The position numbers and the translations under genes are program-made. 64,000 nucleotides of DNA. Source: Chitinophaga sp. S165. Its GTDB lineage: Bacteria > Bacteroidota > Bacteroidia > Chitinophagales > Chitinophagaceae. Position 1 is the stretch's first letter; each line of letters begins with the position of its first letter. Below, piece by piece: positions 35,978 to 45,245 of the stretch. The notes under the pieces were generated by a model, which searched no databases, was not told the origin of the DNA, and saw nothing but the letters and a program-made list of their open reading frames with translations. The stretch spans positions 1,007,646 to 1,071,645 of the forward strand of contig NZ_QGTG01000002.1 of NCBI RefSeq assembly GCF_003182155.1, read 5' to 3'.

Positions 35978-36670
35978 ATGAAAAACAAATACTTAAAGGG
36001 CGCTCACCTATCTGAGCGTAAATTTAAGGAGATACTACGGCTATTCGCCGAAGATCTTACAGCCACCCAGATTGCCAACATAAGTGGAGTAAGCCGGGTT
36101 ACCGTAAACAGTTATCTCAAGAAAATTCGCCAACAGATCGCCCGTCATTGTGAGTCCTTATTGCCGGCAGAAAGCCACAGCCGCCCTGCCGCTCCGGTAC
36201 GTAATGTACATCATGCATCCACTGCAGATGAAGGAGATGTATCCGTCAAAACAGAAGTAGGCCGTAACGTCAAGCCAGTTGTATTCGGGATCTACCGGTG
36301 TTCAGACCGGTTGCATACCGAGATATTACCGGATGTAAGCAGGTCTATGATCCATTCTGTTGTGAGGAGCAGCCGTTCTATTCTGGAGATGCAGAGTGCA
36401 GCTGAAAAGATCCGCCGTTTCAGTAATGTAGTGGACCTGGGTCAATACCGTTTATACAATCTTGAAAATGAGGGAGCTGTCAGTATTGCAGACGATGTGG
36501 ATGCATTCTGGGGGCTAACCAAGCACAGGCTTGCGAAGTTCAAGGGATTGAACCGCAGCACGGTGTACCTGCATCTGAAGGAATGTGAGTTCCGGTATAA
36601 CAACAGGAATGAAGACATTTATGAAACGCTGCTTGAGCTGTTGAAGACACAGCCACTCAGTCTTTCCTGA
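35978..36670 (+). CDS. IS1595/ISXO2-like transposase-derived protein lacking catalytic residues
   Basis: A 230-residue intact frame that matches IS1595-family transposases at both ends: the N-terminal helix-turn-helix (LSERKFKEILRLFAEDL, TATQIANISGVSRVTVN) and the C-terminal VDAFWGLTKHRLAKFKGL and YLHLKECEFRYNNRNEDIYE. From memory of the family, the catalytic core should have a DESYFG-type first Asp, a TDGW-type second Asp and an ESFW-type Glu. Here the first region is replaced by a Ser/Pro/Ala/His-rich linker, the second reads LEMQSAAEKIRRFS, and the third has D for E. It should bind DNA but not transpose, so domestication as a regulator is likely. No terminal inverted repeats or target duplications are visible. 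Confidence 0.75.
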   Translation: MKNKYLKGAHLSERKFKEILRLFAEDLTATQIANISGVSRVTVNSYLKKIRQQIARHCESLLPAESHSRPAAPVRNVHHASTADEGDVSVKTEVGRNVKPVVFGIYRCSDRLHTEILPDVSRSMIHSVVRSSRSILEMQSAAEKIRRFSNVVDLGQYRLYNLENEGAVSIADDVDAFWGLTKHRLAKFKGLNRSTVYLHLKECEFRYNNRNEDIYETLLELLKTQPLSLS

Positions 36671-36683
36671 TAACAGGTTATCA
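36668..36683 (+). promoter_or_regulatory. Palindrome over the stop codon of the transposase-derived gene
   Basis: TGATAAC and GTTATCA flank a two-base centre, forming a perfect 7+7 palindrome that begins with the TGA stop. It looks like an operator for a dimeric DNA-binding protein, or chance. Confidence 0.35.
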
Positions 36684-36768
36684 CTTACGATATTGCTGCA
36701 TTGATGCAGCGCATATTTATTTAGATCTGGAACTTAAAACCCGGATTTAGATTTTGGTTGATGAGCGC

Positions 36769-36792
36769 GCAGGTGGTAATCTTACCGCCTGC
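36769..36792 (+). other. Strong hairpin in the 3' region of the transposase-derived gene
   Basis: GCAGGTGGTAA and TTACCGCCTGC pair over 11 positions (one G-T) with almost no loop. No T run follows. Confidence 0.45.
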
Positions 36793-36832
36793 CTTACTTG
36801 CTATTGTATATACTTATTTAAGTAGAAATGTA

Positions 36833-36856
36833 GAGGTGCCGGAAGGCACTTTTTTG
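36833..36856 (+). terminator. Terminator before the SusC/SusD region
   Basis: AGGTGCC, a GGAA loop and GGCACTT, then six T. It separates the transposase-derived gene from the SusC transcript. Confidence 0.75.
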
Positions 36857-36976
36857 TTGGAATAGATTATACCTATTACAAATAAATCTTTTTCTATTAT
36901 GTTAAAAAATTGTTAAAGGAATGTTATAACATATAATTTGTTAACCGATTTTCGCTGAAATTATTGTTAATAAACT

Positions 36977-36984
36977 TATATTTG
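36977..36984 (+). promoter_or_regulatory. -7 box (TATATTTG) for SusC/SusD pair 1
   Basis: An exact TAnnTTTG match in AT-rich DNA; it gives a leader of about 260 bases. No -33 TTG at the standard distance. Confidence 0.45.
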
Positions 36985-37247
36985 AACGTTAAAATTAAGT
37001 TAAACAACAAAAGGAAGAGGTTTATTGCTTATGAGATATAGCCCATGATGGCTTCTCACCCTCTGTATACTCATTTAAGGAATTAGGACAAGAATTGTTA
37101 ATTGCGTTTAGGGGAACCAAAATGTATTTTATCAACTAAGTTTTTACAACGTAGGACAAAGCTTTCAGAACCAGTGGTCGGTTTCCTGGAGACTGTAATC
37201 TATTTCATTTGAATAATTAAACTAAACAACCAGAAACAACAAAGCTT

Positions 37248-40200
37248 ATGAGGAAAAGTTTATTTTTCCTCCTGTCCACTATATTGGTGGTAGGGCAGGT
37301 GGTTGCGCAAAACCGTCCCATTACAGGGAAAGTTACTTCCGCTGATGATGGAAGTCCGGTAATTGGCGCTACAGTCATTGTTAAAGGTACCACAACAGGT
37401 ACTGTAACCAACGCAAATGGTGAGTACACCCTTCAGGTACCTGAAAGTGCTACATCCCTGGTAGTTAAGTTCGTGGGTTCGAAAGACCAGGAAATTAAAC
37501 TGGGTACAGGCGCAAAACACAATGTGGTATTATATCCCGATGTTACCAAACTTACTGAGACTGTTGTAACTGCGAACGCTATCCGTCGTGATAAAGCATC
37601 TCTAGGTTATGCGGCTCCTACTTTAAAGAATGAGGAACTGACTAAAGGTCAGAGTACCAGCCCATTGAATGCGCTTGCAGGTAAAGTAGCCGGTGTGAAC
37701 ATTTCTACCAGTGCCAATGCTCCGGGAAGTTCTTCCAGGATCGTATTGAGAGGTGGTTCTTCCATCACGGGTAATAACCAGGCGCTGATTGTGGTAGATG
37801 GTATTCCTATCGATAACTCTAGCATCAACGGTGGTGATAACAGTTTATCTTCTTCTGACTTTGGTAACCGTGGTAACGACCTGAACCCTGAAGATATCGA
37901 GTCTGTAACAGTGCTGAAAGGTCCTGCTGCTGCCGCATTGTATGGTTCACGTGCATCTAATGGTGCGTTGATCATCACAACCAAGAAAGGTAAGAAGAAT
38001 GGGAATAAGAAGAATGAAGTTACGTTGAGCTCAGCGCTGACTTTCTCTAATATTTTAAAGCTGCCGGATTTCCAGAACGATTTTGGTCAGGGTTATTCTA
38101 ACGAAGTGAATGATCCTAAGGAAAACTTTAGCTGGGGACCTGCATTTACAGGTGCGGAGCAGGAATGGGGACAGTCTATCAACGGTGTTAGACAGAAAAA
38201 AGCTTATTCCGCGCAGAAGGACAACATCAAGAATTTCTTTGAGCTGGCTAAAGCGGTAAACACTAACTTGTCATTGTCAGGTGCAGGTGAAAAAACCACC
38301 TACTATTTATCACTGAACAGTCTGAACTCAGACGGTATCATGCCAGGTGACTATGATAAATACAATAAATATGGTGTACGTTTCAATGGCACAGCAGAAC
38401 TGAGTAACAAGATCTCAACTTCCATCACCTTTAACTATAGTAAGATCAGCAGTCAGGTTGTACAGGGTGGTCAAGGTGGAGGATCTGTATATAATAATCT
38501 ATTACAGACTCCACGTGATATTCCTATCGACAAAATGGGTGACCTTAGCAATCCTTACAACAGTTTTGGTAACCTGTTGAACGCTAATGGCCAACCTTAC
38601 TATGGTTACTATGGTGCATATACAAAGAGCCCTTATTTCATTCTGCAGAACTATAAAAACCAGAATGATGTAGATAGGATCACGGGAGCATTTACCCTGG
38701 AGTATAAACCACTGGAATGGTTAGATGTATTAGAAAGGGTTGGTGTTGACGTATATTCTGACCGTCGTACATATAAGTCTCCTAAGTACAGCTTCATTCC
38801 TGCCGATGATGCTGGTAACTATACTACAAACGATAATACCCTTACTGCTACCGGTTTGTACAGCAAAGACCAGTATGATCTGGCAGAGGTTGTACATGAT
38901 TTCATGGTAACAGCTAAGAAAGATTTTGGTCCTGATTTCAAAGCGTCTTTGATGGTGGGGAACAACATCCGTCAGCGAAAACTGAACACAACTGAACTGC
39001 AGACTAACGCTGCTGGTCTAGTAGTTCCAGGATGGTACAGTTTTGATAACAGTAATGGTCCGATCATCACAAACGATGCGCTGTCAAGACGTCGTCTAAT
39101 AGGGTTGTACAGCGAGTTAAACCTCTCTTATAAGAACTTTATCTACATTGGCGCTACTGCACGTAATGATTGGTCTTCTACACTGCCAAAAGCAAACAAT
39201 TCTTTCTTCTATCCTAGCGTGAATGGTTCATTTGTGTTCTCTGAGCTATTTAAGGATAGCGATTTCGGCCGGATACTGAACTATGGTAAATTAAGAGCTA
39301 GCTGGGCACAGGTGGGTAACGACGCTGATCCATATCTGCTGCGTACTTACTATGAAAAAACCGCTATCAACAGTGGTTTTGGTAACACTACTTTCCCTTT
39401 CAATGGTATCAATGGTTACACGTTATCTAACCAGATCGGTAACTCCAATATTAAACCTGAGATCACAACTGCTGCGGAAATCGGTACTGAACTGAACTTC
39501 CTAGATAACAGGATCTCCCTGGACCTGTCTGTGTATAGAAACAGATCCAAAGATCAGATTATTCTGATACCATTACCGCCTAGTACAGGTTCTACACTAA
39601 AAACAGTGAATACTGGTCTGATCGAGAACAAAGGTATTGAGATCGGTCTGAGAGGCACGCCTATCCGTACTGCATCTGGTCTGACTGTTGAACTGTTTGG
39701 TACCTACACAAGGAACAAGAATACCGTTTTGGACCTTCTGGATGGGAATGTTGAGCAGATCAGTGTGGGTGGTTTCACCGGTATGAGCATTGTTGCTGCT
39801 GTAGGCAAGCCATACGGTACTTTCTATGCACAGGATATCCGTACTACTCCGCAAGGTCAGGTAATTGTTGATGCCGATGGTCTTCCTTTGACTACTTCAA
39901 CTGCGGTTTATCTAGGCTCTTACAATCCTAAATATCAGGCATCATGGGGTGTAAATGCAGGTTACAAAGGCTTTAACTTCAGCATGTTATTTGATACTAA
40001 GCAAGGTAACCAATTTTTCTCCCGTACTGCGGATATCACAGACTTCAACGGTACATCTTATCTTTCAGCTGAAAGAGATCGTACTGGTGCTATCTGGCCA
40101 AACTCAGTACAGGTTGATCCAGCAGATCCTACCAAGTACATCACAAATACTACCAAGTATCTGCCAGAAAATTATTGGACAAACAAGCCTGATGGTCAGA

Positions 40201-40454
40201 ACATTTTTGATGCATCCTACATCAGATTACGTGAGGCCAGCCTGACCTACCGTATTCCTAGAAATGTATTGAACAGAACTCCATTTGGTGATCTGACAGT
40301 AGGTCTGTTTGGCAATAACCTGGCGCTTTGGGCAAAGAACAGATATGCTGATCCTGAAGTAAACTCTGGTGGTGCGGGTAACGAGCAAGGTTTCGATTTT
40401 ACTGCGCAGCCTTCTCTGAGAAACTTCGGTTTTAATGTAAGAGTAACCTTCTAA
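37248..40454 (+). CDS. SusC/RagA family TonB-linked outer membrane protein (pair 1)
   Basis: A 1068-residue TonB-dependent barrel that imports a ligand captured by its SusD partner. Parts in order: signal peptide (cleavage after VVA, about residue 20), carboxypeptidase D-like domain (ITGKVTSADDGSPVIGATV; GTVTNANGEYTLQV), TonB box-like TETVVTANAI, plug domain (LAGKVAGVNIS, RIVLRGGSSITGNNQALIVV, DGIPIDNS, VLKGPAAAALYGSRASNGAL) and a long barrel ending in aromatic FNVRVTF. No STN signalling domain is present, in line with the absence of an anti-sigma factor nearby. The SusD gene follows. The ligand is unknown. Confidence 0.95.
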   Translation: MRKSLFFLLSTILVVGQVVAQNRPITGKVTSADDGSPVIGATVIVKGTTTGTVTNANGEYTLQVPESATSLVVKFVGSKDQEIKLGTGAKHNVVLYPDVTKLTETVVTANAIRRDKASLGYAAPTLKNEELTKGQSTSPLNALAGKVAGVNISTSANAPGSSSRIVLRGGSSITGNNQALIVVDGIPIDNSSINGGDNSLSSSDFGNRGNDLNPEDIESVTVLKGPAAAALYGSRASNGALIITTKKGKKNGNKKNEVTLSSALTFSNILKLPDFQNDFGQGYSNEVNDPKENFSWGPAFTGAEQEWGQSINGVRQKKAYSAQKDNIKNFFELAKAVNTNLSLSGAGEKTTYYLSLNSLNSDGIMPGDYDKYNKYGVRFNGTAELSNKISTSITFNYSKISSQVVQGGQGGGSVYNNLLQTPRDIPIDKMGDLSNPYNSFGNLLNANGQPYYGYYGAYTKSPYFILQNYKNQNDVDRITGAFTLEYKPLEWLDVLERVGVDVYSDRRTYKSPKYSFIPADDAGNYTTNDNTLTATGLYSKDQYDLAEVVHDFMVTAKKDFGPDFKASLMVGNNIRQRKLNTTELQTNAAGLVVPGWYSFDNSNGPIITNDALSRRRLIGLYSELNLSYKNFIYIGATARNDWSSTLPKANNSFFYPSVNGSFVFSELFKDSDFGRILNYGKLRASWAQVGNDADPYLLRTYYEKTAINSGFGNTTFPFNGINGYTLSNQIGNSNIKPEITTAAEIGTELNFLDNRISLDLSVYRNRSKDQIILIPLPPSTGSTLKTVNTGLIENKGIEIGLRGTPIRTASGLTVELFGTYTRNKNTVLDLLDGNVEQISVGGFTGMSIVAAVGKPYGTFYAQDIRTTPQGQVIVDADGLPLTTSTAVYLGSYNPKYQASWGVNAGYKGFNFSMLFDTKQGNQFFSRTADITDFNGTSYLSAERDRTGAIWPNSVQVDPADPTKYITNTTKYLPENYWTNKPDGQNIFDASYIRLREASLTYRIPRNVLNRTPFGDLTVGLFGNNLALWAKNRYADPEVNSGGAGNEQGFDFTAQPSLRNFGFNVRVTF

Positions 40455-40476
40455 TCTTTAATTGCAAGCTAATAAC

Positions 40477-41925
40477 ATGAAGAACAATATAGTAAAGTCA
40501 GCCGTGGGTTTTCTCGCCGTGCTGTCTCTCTCAATAACAGGCTGTAGCAAGTTCCTGGATTATAACGAGAACCCAACCAAAGTAACCGATCTGGATCCGA
40601 GTTACCTGTTACCTTCGGCACAGGCAGCAACAGCATCTGTAGTTGGAGCTAACTTCCAGATATATGGTGGTCTCTGGGCACAGTACTGGACACAAAACGT
40701 AAACTCCTCTCAGTATAGAACGTTAGAGCAGGTGAGCTTGGATCCTTCCAGCTTTGACAGACCATGGCAGACACTTTACGCAGGGGGGTTACAGGATCTC
40801 CAGGTGATCATCGATAATGCTAACAATAAACGTCTGGAACAATATGCGGGTATCTCTGAACTGATGAAAGCATATACTTTCCAAATATTGACTGATGCTT
40901 TCGGTGATATTCCGGTAGCTGACGCGATAAAAGGCAACGACAACGTGCTGTTTCCTGAATATCAGTCACAGGAAGTAGTATATGATAGCATCTTCGCTAT
41001 GATCGACAGAGGCCTGGCTATCATTGATCCATCTTCTACAGCTGGTCCTGGTCAAGATGATCTGGTATTCCAGGGTACACTGGCGAACTGGGAAGCATTC
41101 GGTAATACGCTGAAACTGCGTGCTTATCTCCGTCTGTCAGAAATAAGCCCAGATAAAGCTGAAGCAGGTGTTAAAAGTCTGCAGGCGGCTACCTTCCTGA
41201 CTACCGATGCTCAGATAAAATATGTAACTACAGGTGGTAACCAGAATCCACTGTTCGCTGAAATCCTGGGTCTGGGTAGAACACAGAACCTGGTAGGGAG
41301 TAAAACGGCTATTGATGCAATGCAGGCACTGAATGATCCTCGTGTTGCTAAATTCTACAGACCTAATAATGATACTACCGGTATCGTAGGTATCCCTCAG
41401 GGGAGCTTCAGGTATTCCTGGAAGTATAAATTCGCTACACCTTCTGTTTTCGTAGCTGGCTATGGTCTCAATGATTCTTCTGCAATGGCTCCGGTAAAAC
41501 TGATGTCTGCTGCTGAAAGCTATTTCCTGCAATCAGAAGCAATAGCGCGTGGGTGGCTGACCGGTGATGCAAGATCGTTGTATCAGCAAGGTATCACTGC
41601 TAGCTTCACTGCTTATGGTGTTGATCCTGGTAGCTATATCACTACTGCTGTTGCAGCTTTCCCAGCTACCGGTGAAGAAGCACAGGTAAAAGCGATCATT
41701 ACTCAGAAGTACTTCGCAATGAATGGTAACCAATCCTTCGAAGCATGGACAGAATGGCGTCGTACAGGTTATCCTGACTTCTTCGTTCGCTCACTGGCTT
41801 CAGTGCTGCCTGCAGGTCAGATGCCCGCACGGTTCCTCTATCCAAACGTAGAGATCACCAGAAACCCAAATTTTCCTGGTGCTAAGCTAGCCTACGAAAA
41901 ATTATGGTGGGACGCTAAACCATAA
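40477..41925 (+). CDS. SusD/RagB-like outer membrane lipoprotein (pair 1)
   Basis: The surface lid of the SusC1 channel. From the ATG at 40477 the 482-residue protein has a lipoprotein signal ending SITGC (C23); a TTG at 40462 would add five residues. The sequence is of the SusD-like_2 type: NPTKVTDLDPSYLLPSAQ, YGGLWAQYWTQN, a TPR-like helical body (LMKAYTFQILTDAFGDIPVA, the LKLRAYLRLS segment) and the C-terminal EAWTEWRRTGYPDFF. This subgroup is often found in pairs not linked to polysaccharide loci, so the ligand may not be a glycan. A strong terminator follows. Confidence 0.93.
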   Translation: MKNNIVKSAVGFLAVLSLSITGCSKFLDYNENPTKVTDLDPSYLLPSAQAATASVVGANFQIYGGLWAQYWTQNVNSSQYRTLEQVSLDPSSFDRPWQTLYAGGLQDLQVIIDNANNKRLEQYAGISELMKAYTFQILTDAFGDIPVADAIKGNDNVLFPEYQSQEVVYDSIFAMIDRGLAIIDPSSTAGPGQDDLVFQGTLANWEAFGNTLKLRAYLRLSEISPDKAEAGVKSLQAATFLTTDAQIKYVTTGGNQNPLFAEILGLGRTQNLVGSKTAIDAMQALNDPRVAKFYRPNNDTTGIVGIPQGSFRYSWKYKFATPSVFVAGYGLNDSSAMAPVKLMSAAESYFLQSEAIARGWLTGDARSLYQQGITASFTAYGVDPGSYITTAVAAFPATGEEAQVKAIITQKYFAMNGNQSFEAWTEWRRTGYPDFFVRSLASVLPAGQMPARFLYPNVEITRNPNFPGAKLAYEKLWWDAKP

Positions 41926-41947
41926 GATAACGGATATGTATATATTC

Positions 41948-41982
41948 AAAAAAGGGTTCGTTTTATAACGAGCCCTTTTTTT
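41948..41982 (+). terminator. Terminator of SusC/SusD pair 1
   Basis: AAAAAAGGG, TCGTT, AACGA and CCCTTTTTTT form an interrupted stem with a TTAT loop. Confidence 0.88.
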
Positions 41983-42260
41983 ATGTTTGATCGGGCAGGC
42001 CTTAACAATTTGATCCTTAACACCCCTTTTTTGAGTAACTAGATGTTAACCCACACATCTCTATATCTTTTTAAGAATTTTTATATCTTGTGGTACTTTT
42101 GGCCGATTAGCTATATCAAAATCAAAATAATAAAGACACGGGGACAATTGACCACATTTAACCACAGATGTGGTATTTCAAATCTTGGTACTATATAACT
42201 AATGCTGCTTCCTGCATTAATTTAAATTCTATTTGATGAAAAAAAGGAGTATTCCTGTAT
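41983..42260. other. Spacer and leader before SusC/SusD pair 2
   Basis: About 280 bases, AT-rich. It has a -7 box at 42094-42101 and a leader hairpin at 42151-42174 (ACCACAT with ATGTGGT, 10-base loop). The end holds an ATG at 42236 followed by seven A, discussed under the SusC2 gene. Confidence 0.55.
42094..42101 (+). promoter_or_regulatory. -7 box (TACTTTTG) for SusC/SusD pair 2
   Basis: An exact TAnnTTTG match, about 140 bases before the apparent start. Confidence 0.45.
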
Positions 42261-45242
42261 TTGTTTTCATTAGTAGCTGTGCTGCCTGCTTTTGCGCAGA
42301 TGAGAACACTTACAGGCACCGTTAAAGCTGATAGCAGCGGAATGCCGCTGTCAGGTGTTACTATTCGCATGAAAGGCTCCACTTACCGTGTTGCCACCAA
42401 TCCTGACGGATCTTTCTCTATGAGCGTAGGCGGAACGCCTGAACTGCAATTTTCTATGGTTGGATATGACTCCCGGCAGGTAAAGGTCGGGGCAGATATC
42501 AGCCGGCTCGATATAAAACTGCATGCGGCTTCTTCCAGGCTTTCAGAGGTGGTTGTAGTCGGGTATGGAGAACAATCTCAGAAATATACTACCGAGGCAG
42601 TATCGGTAGTGAAAGCGGCCGATATAACCAACGTACCGGCAGTATCCCCACAACAACTCCTTCAGGGACAAGTAGCTGGCGTAAACATGACCAATTCCTC
42701 GGGTGTGCTTGGGAATGCCTCCCTCCTCCGGGTGAGGGGAACTGCTTCTATTACTGCCGGTAGCCAGCCAATGTTTGTCGTAGACGGGGTGCCGCTCAAT
42801 GACGGCACTTACAGTACCTCCTTCGGTGGAGGGGCCGCATTGAATCCTCTCCTGGAGATCAACCCGGAAGACATTGCTTCCATCACGGTACTGAAAGACG
42901 CAGCAGCTGCCGCTATTTACGGTTCCAGAGGCTCAAACGGGGTAATACTGATAGCAACAAAAAAAGGTGCGCTTAACCATAAAACACAGCTTAAACTGGA
43001 TTATTATACCGGTTGGGTAAGTCCTACAAACAAGCTGGATGTTATGAACGGGGAGGAATACCGCACTTTCTATAATGACTACATCACCAAGGTCAAAGGA
43101 ACTGCGCCGGTCGATTTCCCGGCAAAAAGTACTGACTGGCCGTCGCTGGTTACCAGGACCGGCAGAACCAATAATTATGCAATTTCTGCCAGTGGGGGAA
43201 GTGATAAGACCCGCTTTTATGTAGGAGGTAACTACATGGATGATGAAAGCTTTGTGATCGGTAACAACCTGCAAAGATTGTCTGGCCGCGTAAACCTGGA
43301 ACATACTGCTAGCAGGCATTTGCAGCTGGGAGTAAATTTCAGCACCGCTTACACTGACATGGACCGCATTTACCAGGAGGGTAATGCGCTGACCGCCAGT
43401 AACTTCCTGCCGCCATATACAGCGGGATTTTTCAATACACCATTCACTCCTGCTTATACAGACGATGGACAGTTTGCGAATCCGGCTACAAACACGCTCG
43501 CTAATATAGCCTTAAGCACGAATAAATATTATACCCGCCGCAATACTGGTAATGCATATGCAAAGCTCAATATCACAGACGATCTCTGGGTCAAAACCGA
43601 CTGGGGTATAGATCTGCTGGAAACAGAAGAGCGTGTCCGCAGATCTTCCAAACTGGTACCGAATGGTTCGGGAAGTCGCACCATCTGGCAGGATAATAAA
43701 TGGTTGTCTACCAGCAGTCTTAATTATGATAAGCGCATCGGAGACAAACACCAGGTGACATTATTGGCTGCTTACAGTTATGAGACAGCGAGATATGACG
43801 ATATTAAAGTTACAGGTACAGGTTATACCAGCGATCAGTTACTGAACGTGGGATCTGCAGCAGTGACCACCGGAACGGCAACAGGTCAGCGCTGGGCACT
43901 TGAATCTTATATTTTCCGGGGTAACTACCATTTCCAGGATAAATACCTGTTTGAAGGAACGCTGCGAAGGGACGGTTCTTCCCGTTTCGGTGCAAATAAA
44001 AAGTACGGTAACTTTTGGGCGGTATCCGGTGGCTGGGTAATGTCACAGGAACAGTTCCTGAAAGATATAAGTTTTATCGACTACCTGAAACTAAGCGCCA
44101 GTTATGGTGTGACAGGTAACGACCGTATTAATTACTACAGTTATCTGGGGCTGTATTCTGCCGGTGTTGATGCCAACTATGCTGGTCAGTCGGGATTAAG
44201 GCCTACCCAGATCAAGAACCCAGACCTGGGATGGGAAGAAACTAAACAATTCGACCTCGGTCTTGCAGTGAATGTATTGAACAACAGGTTGCAACTGACA
44301 GTTGATTATTACAGCAAATTCTCCCAGGATCTACTGTTAGCTATGGCTGTACCATCTACTACGGGTTTTGGATCGTCTACCAGGAATGCAGGCAAAATGC
44401 GTAACAGAGGTGTGGATGTTCAGATAACCGGGATCCCCGTACGTACCAGAAACATAGAATGGACGAGCAGCCTTAACCTCGGTTTTGTGAAGAATAAGGT
44501 AATATCGCTTGCTTCCAGCAACAAGGATGAGGAAGGGAGGAACTATATACTTAGCTCATTCGGTGGTCAACGTGTGATAGAAGGATACGAAATGAATTCG
44601 TTCTACGTGTACAATTATAAGGGAATCAATCCCGAAACAGGAGATCCTGAATGGTATACCAAAGACGGAAAAGCCACTACTGCTCCAACTGCCAATGATC
44701 AGATCATAGCTGGTAACTCTATACCGAAATTGACAGGTGGTTTCAATAATACCGTACGATACAAACAGTTTGATCTCGGAGTTAATTTCTACTTCTCTTA
44801 TGGTAGTAAAGTTATGTTGAATGAATTCCAGATACTGGATAATGCAACATCGACTACAAACAATCTCAGTAAAGACATGCTGAACTACTGGCAGAAGCCG
44901 GGTGACCATGCATTTGCTCCGGCAGCTACCAGTGCCTCCTGGAAAACAAAGCCTTTCAGTCAGTTATCTACCGAACAACTGTTTGACGGTTCTTTCCTGC
45001 GCCTGAAAACATTGACACTGGGCTATAATCTGCCGTCCAACCTGTTAAGCAATACACATGTGCTGAGCGGCGCACGCTTATATGTGCTGGGACAGAACCT
45101 GTGGACGGTGAAAAATAAAGACTTCCGTGGTGCTGATCCGGAGGTTTCCCTGTATGGCTCAAACGGACAGGTGGCCGGAGAATCTTCTTTCTCCCTGCCT
45201 CAACCCAAAACGATCACTGTAGGTGTGAACCTGGTATTTTAA
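42261..45242 (+). CDS. SusC/RagA family TonB-linked outer membrane protein (pair 2), start out of frame
   Basis: A TonB-dependent barrel of about 1000 residues with a carboxypeptidase D-like domain (LTGTVKADSSGMPLSGVTIR), TonB box region LSEVVVVGYGEQ, plug (LLQGQVAGVNMTNSSG, QPMFVVDGVPLNDG, LKDAAAAAIYGSRGSNGVI) and a barrel ending KTITVGVNLVF. The in-frame opening codon is TTG 42261, which leaves a stub (FSLVAVLPAFAQ) of a signal peptide. The ATG at 42236 is in another frame because seven A follow it; with six A it would read MKKGVFLYLFSLVAVLPAFA, an ideal signal peptide. So either a one-base indel (biological or sequencing) or slippage affects the start. SusD2 follows after 3 bases. Confidence 0.9.
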   Translation: MFSLVAVLPAFAQMRTLTGTVKADSSGMPLSGVTIRMKGSTYRVATNPDGSFSMSVGGTPELQFSMVGYDSRQVKVGADISRLDIKLHAASSRLSEVVVVGYGEQSQKYTTEAVSVVKAADITNVPAVSPQQLLQGQVAGVNMTNSSGVLGNASLLRVRGTASITAGSQPMFVVDGVPLNDGTYSTSFGGGAALNPLLEINPEDIASITVLKDAAAAAIYGSRGSNGVILIATKKGALNHKTQLKLDYYTGWVSPTNKLDVMNGEEYRTFYNDYITKVKGTAPVDFPAKSTDWPSLVTRTGRTNNYAISASGGSDKTRFYVGGNYMDDESFVIGNNLQRLSGRVNLEHTASRHLQLGVNFSTAYTDMDRIYQEGNALTASNFLPPYTAGFFNTPFTPAYTDDGQFANPATNTLANIALSTNKYYTRRNTGNAYAKLNITDDLWVKTDWGIDLLETEERVRRSSKLVPNGSGSRTIWQDNKWLSTSSLNYDKRIGDKHQVTLLAAYSYETARYDDIKVTGTGYTSDQLLNVGSAAVTTGTATGQRWALESYIFRGNYHFQDKYLFEGTLRRDGSSRFGANKKYGNFWAVSGGWVMSQEQFLKDISFIDYLKLSASYGVTGNDRINYYSYLGLYSAGVDANYAGQSGLRPTQIKNPDLGWEETKQFDLGLAVNVLNNRLQLTVDYYSKFSQDLLLAMAVPSTTGFGSSTRNAGKMRNRGVDVQITGIPVRTRNIEWTSSLNLGFVKNKVISLASSNKDEEGRNYILSSFGGQRVIEGYEMNSFYVYNYKGINPETGDPEWYTKDGKATTAPTANDQIIAGNSIPKLTGGFNNTVRYKQFDLGVNFYFSYGSKVMLNEFQILDNATSTTNNLSKDMLNYWQKPGDHAFAPAATSASWKTKPFSQLSTEQLFDGSFLRLKTLTLGYNLPSNLLSNTHVLSGARLYVLGQNLWTVKNKDFRGADPEVSLYGSNGQVAGESSFSLPQPKTITVGVNLVF

Positions 45243-45245
45243 AAT

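Larger units (their letters stand above)
36671..37247. other. Long spacer and leader upstream of the first SusC gene
   Basis: 577 bases without a gene. In order: a GCTGCA/TGCAGC hairpin (36695-36710), an 11-bp-stem hairpin (36769-36792), a terminator (36833-36856), an AT-rich part with a -7 box at 36977-36984, then about 260 bases of leader with a small AGCC/GGCT stem near 37047-37062. No regulator gene is present. Confidence 0.6.

Noticed and set aside
35978..36670. Calling an active insertion sequence
   Set aside because: No terminal inverted repeats or target duplication are visible and the catalytic residues seem lost.
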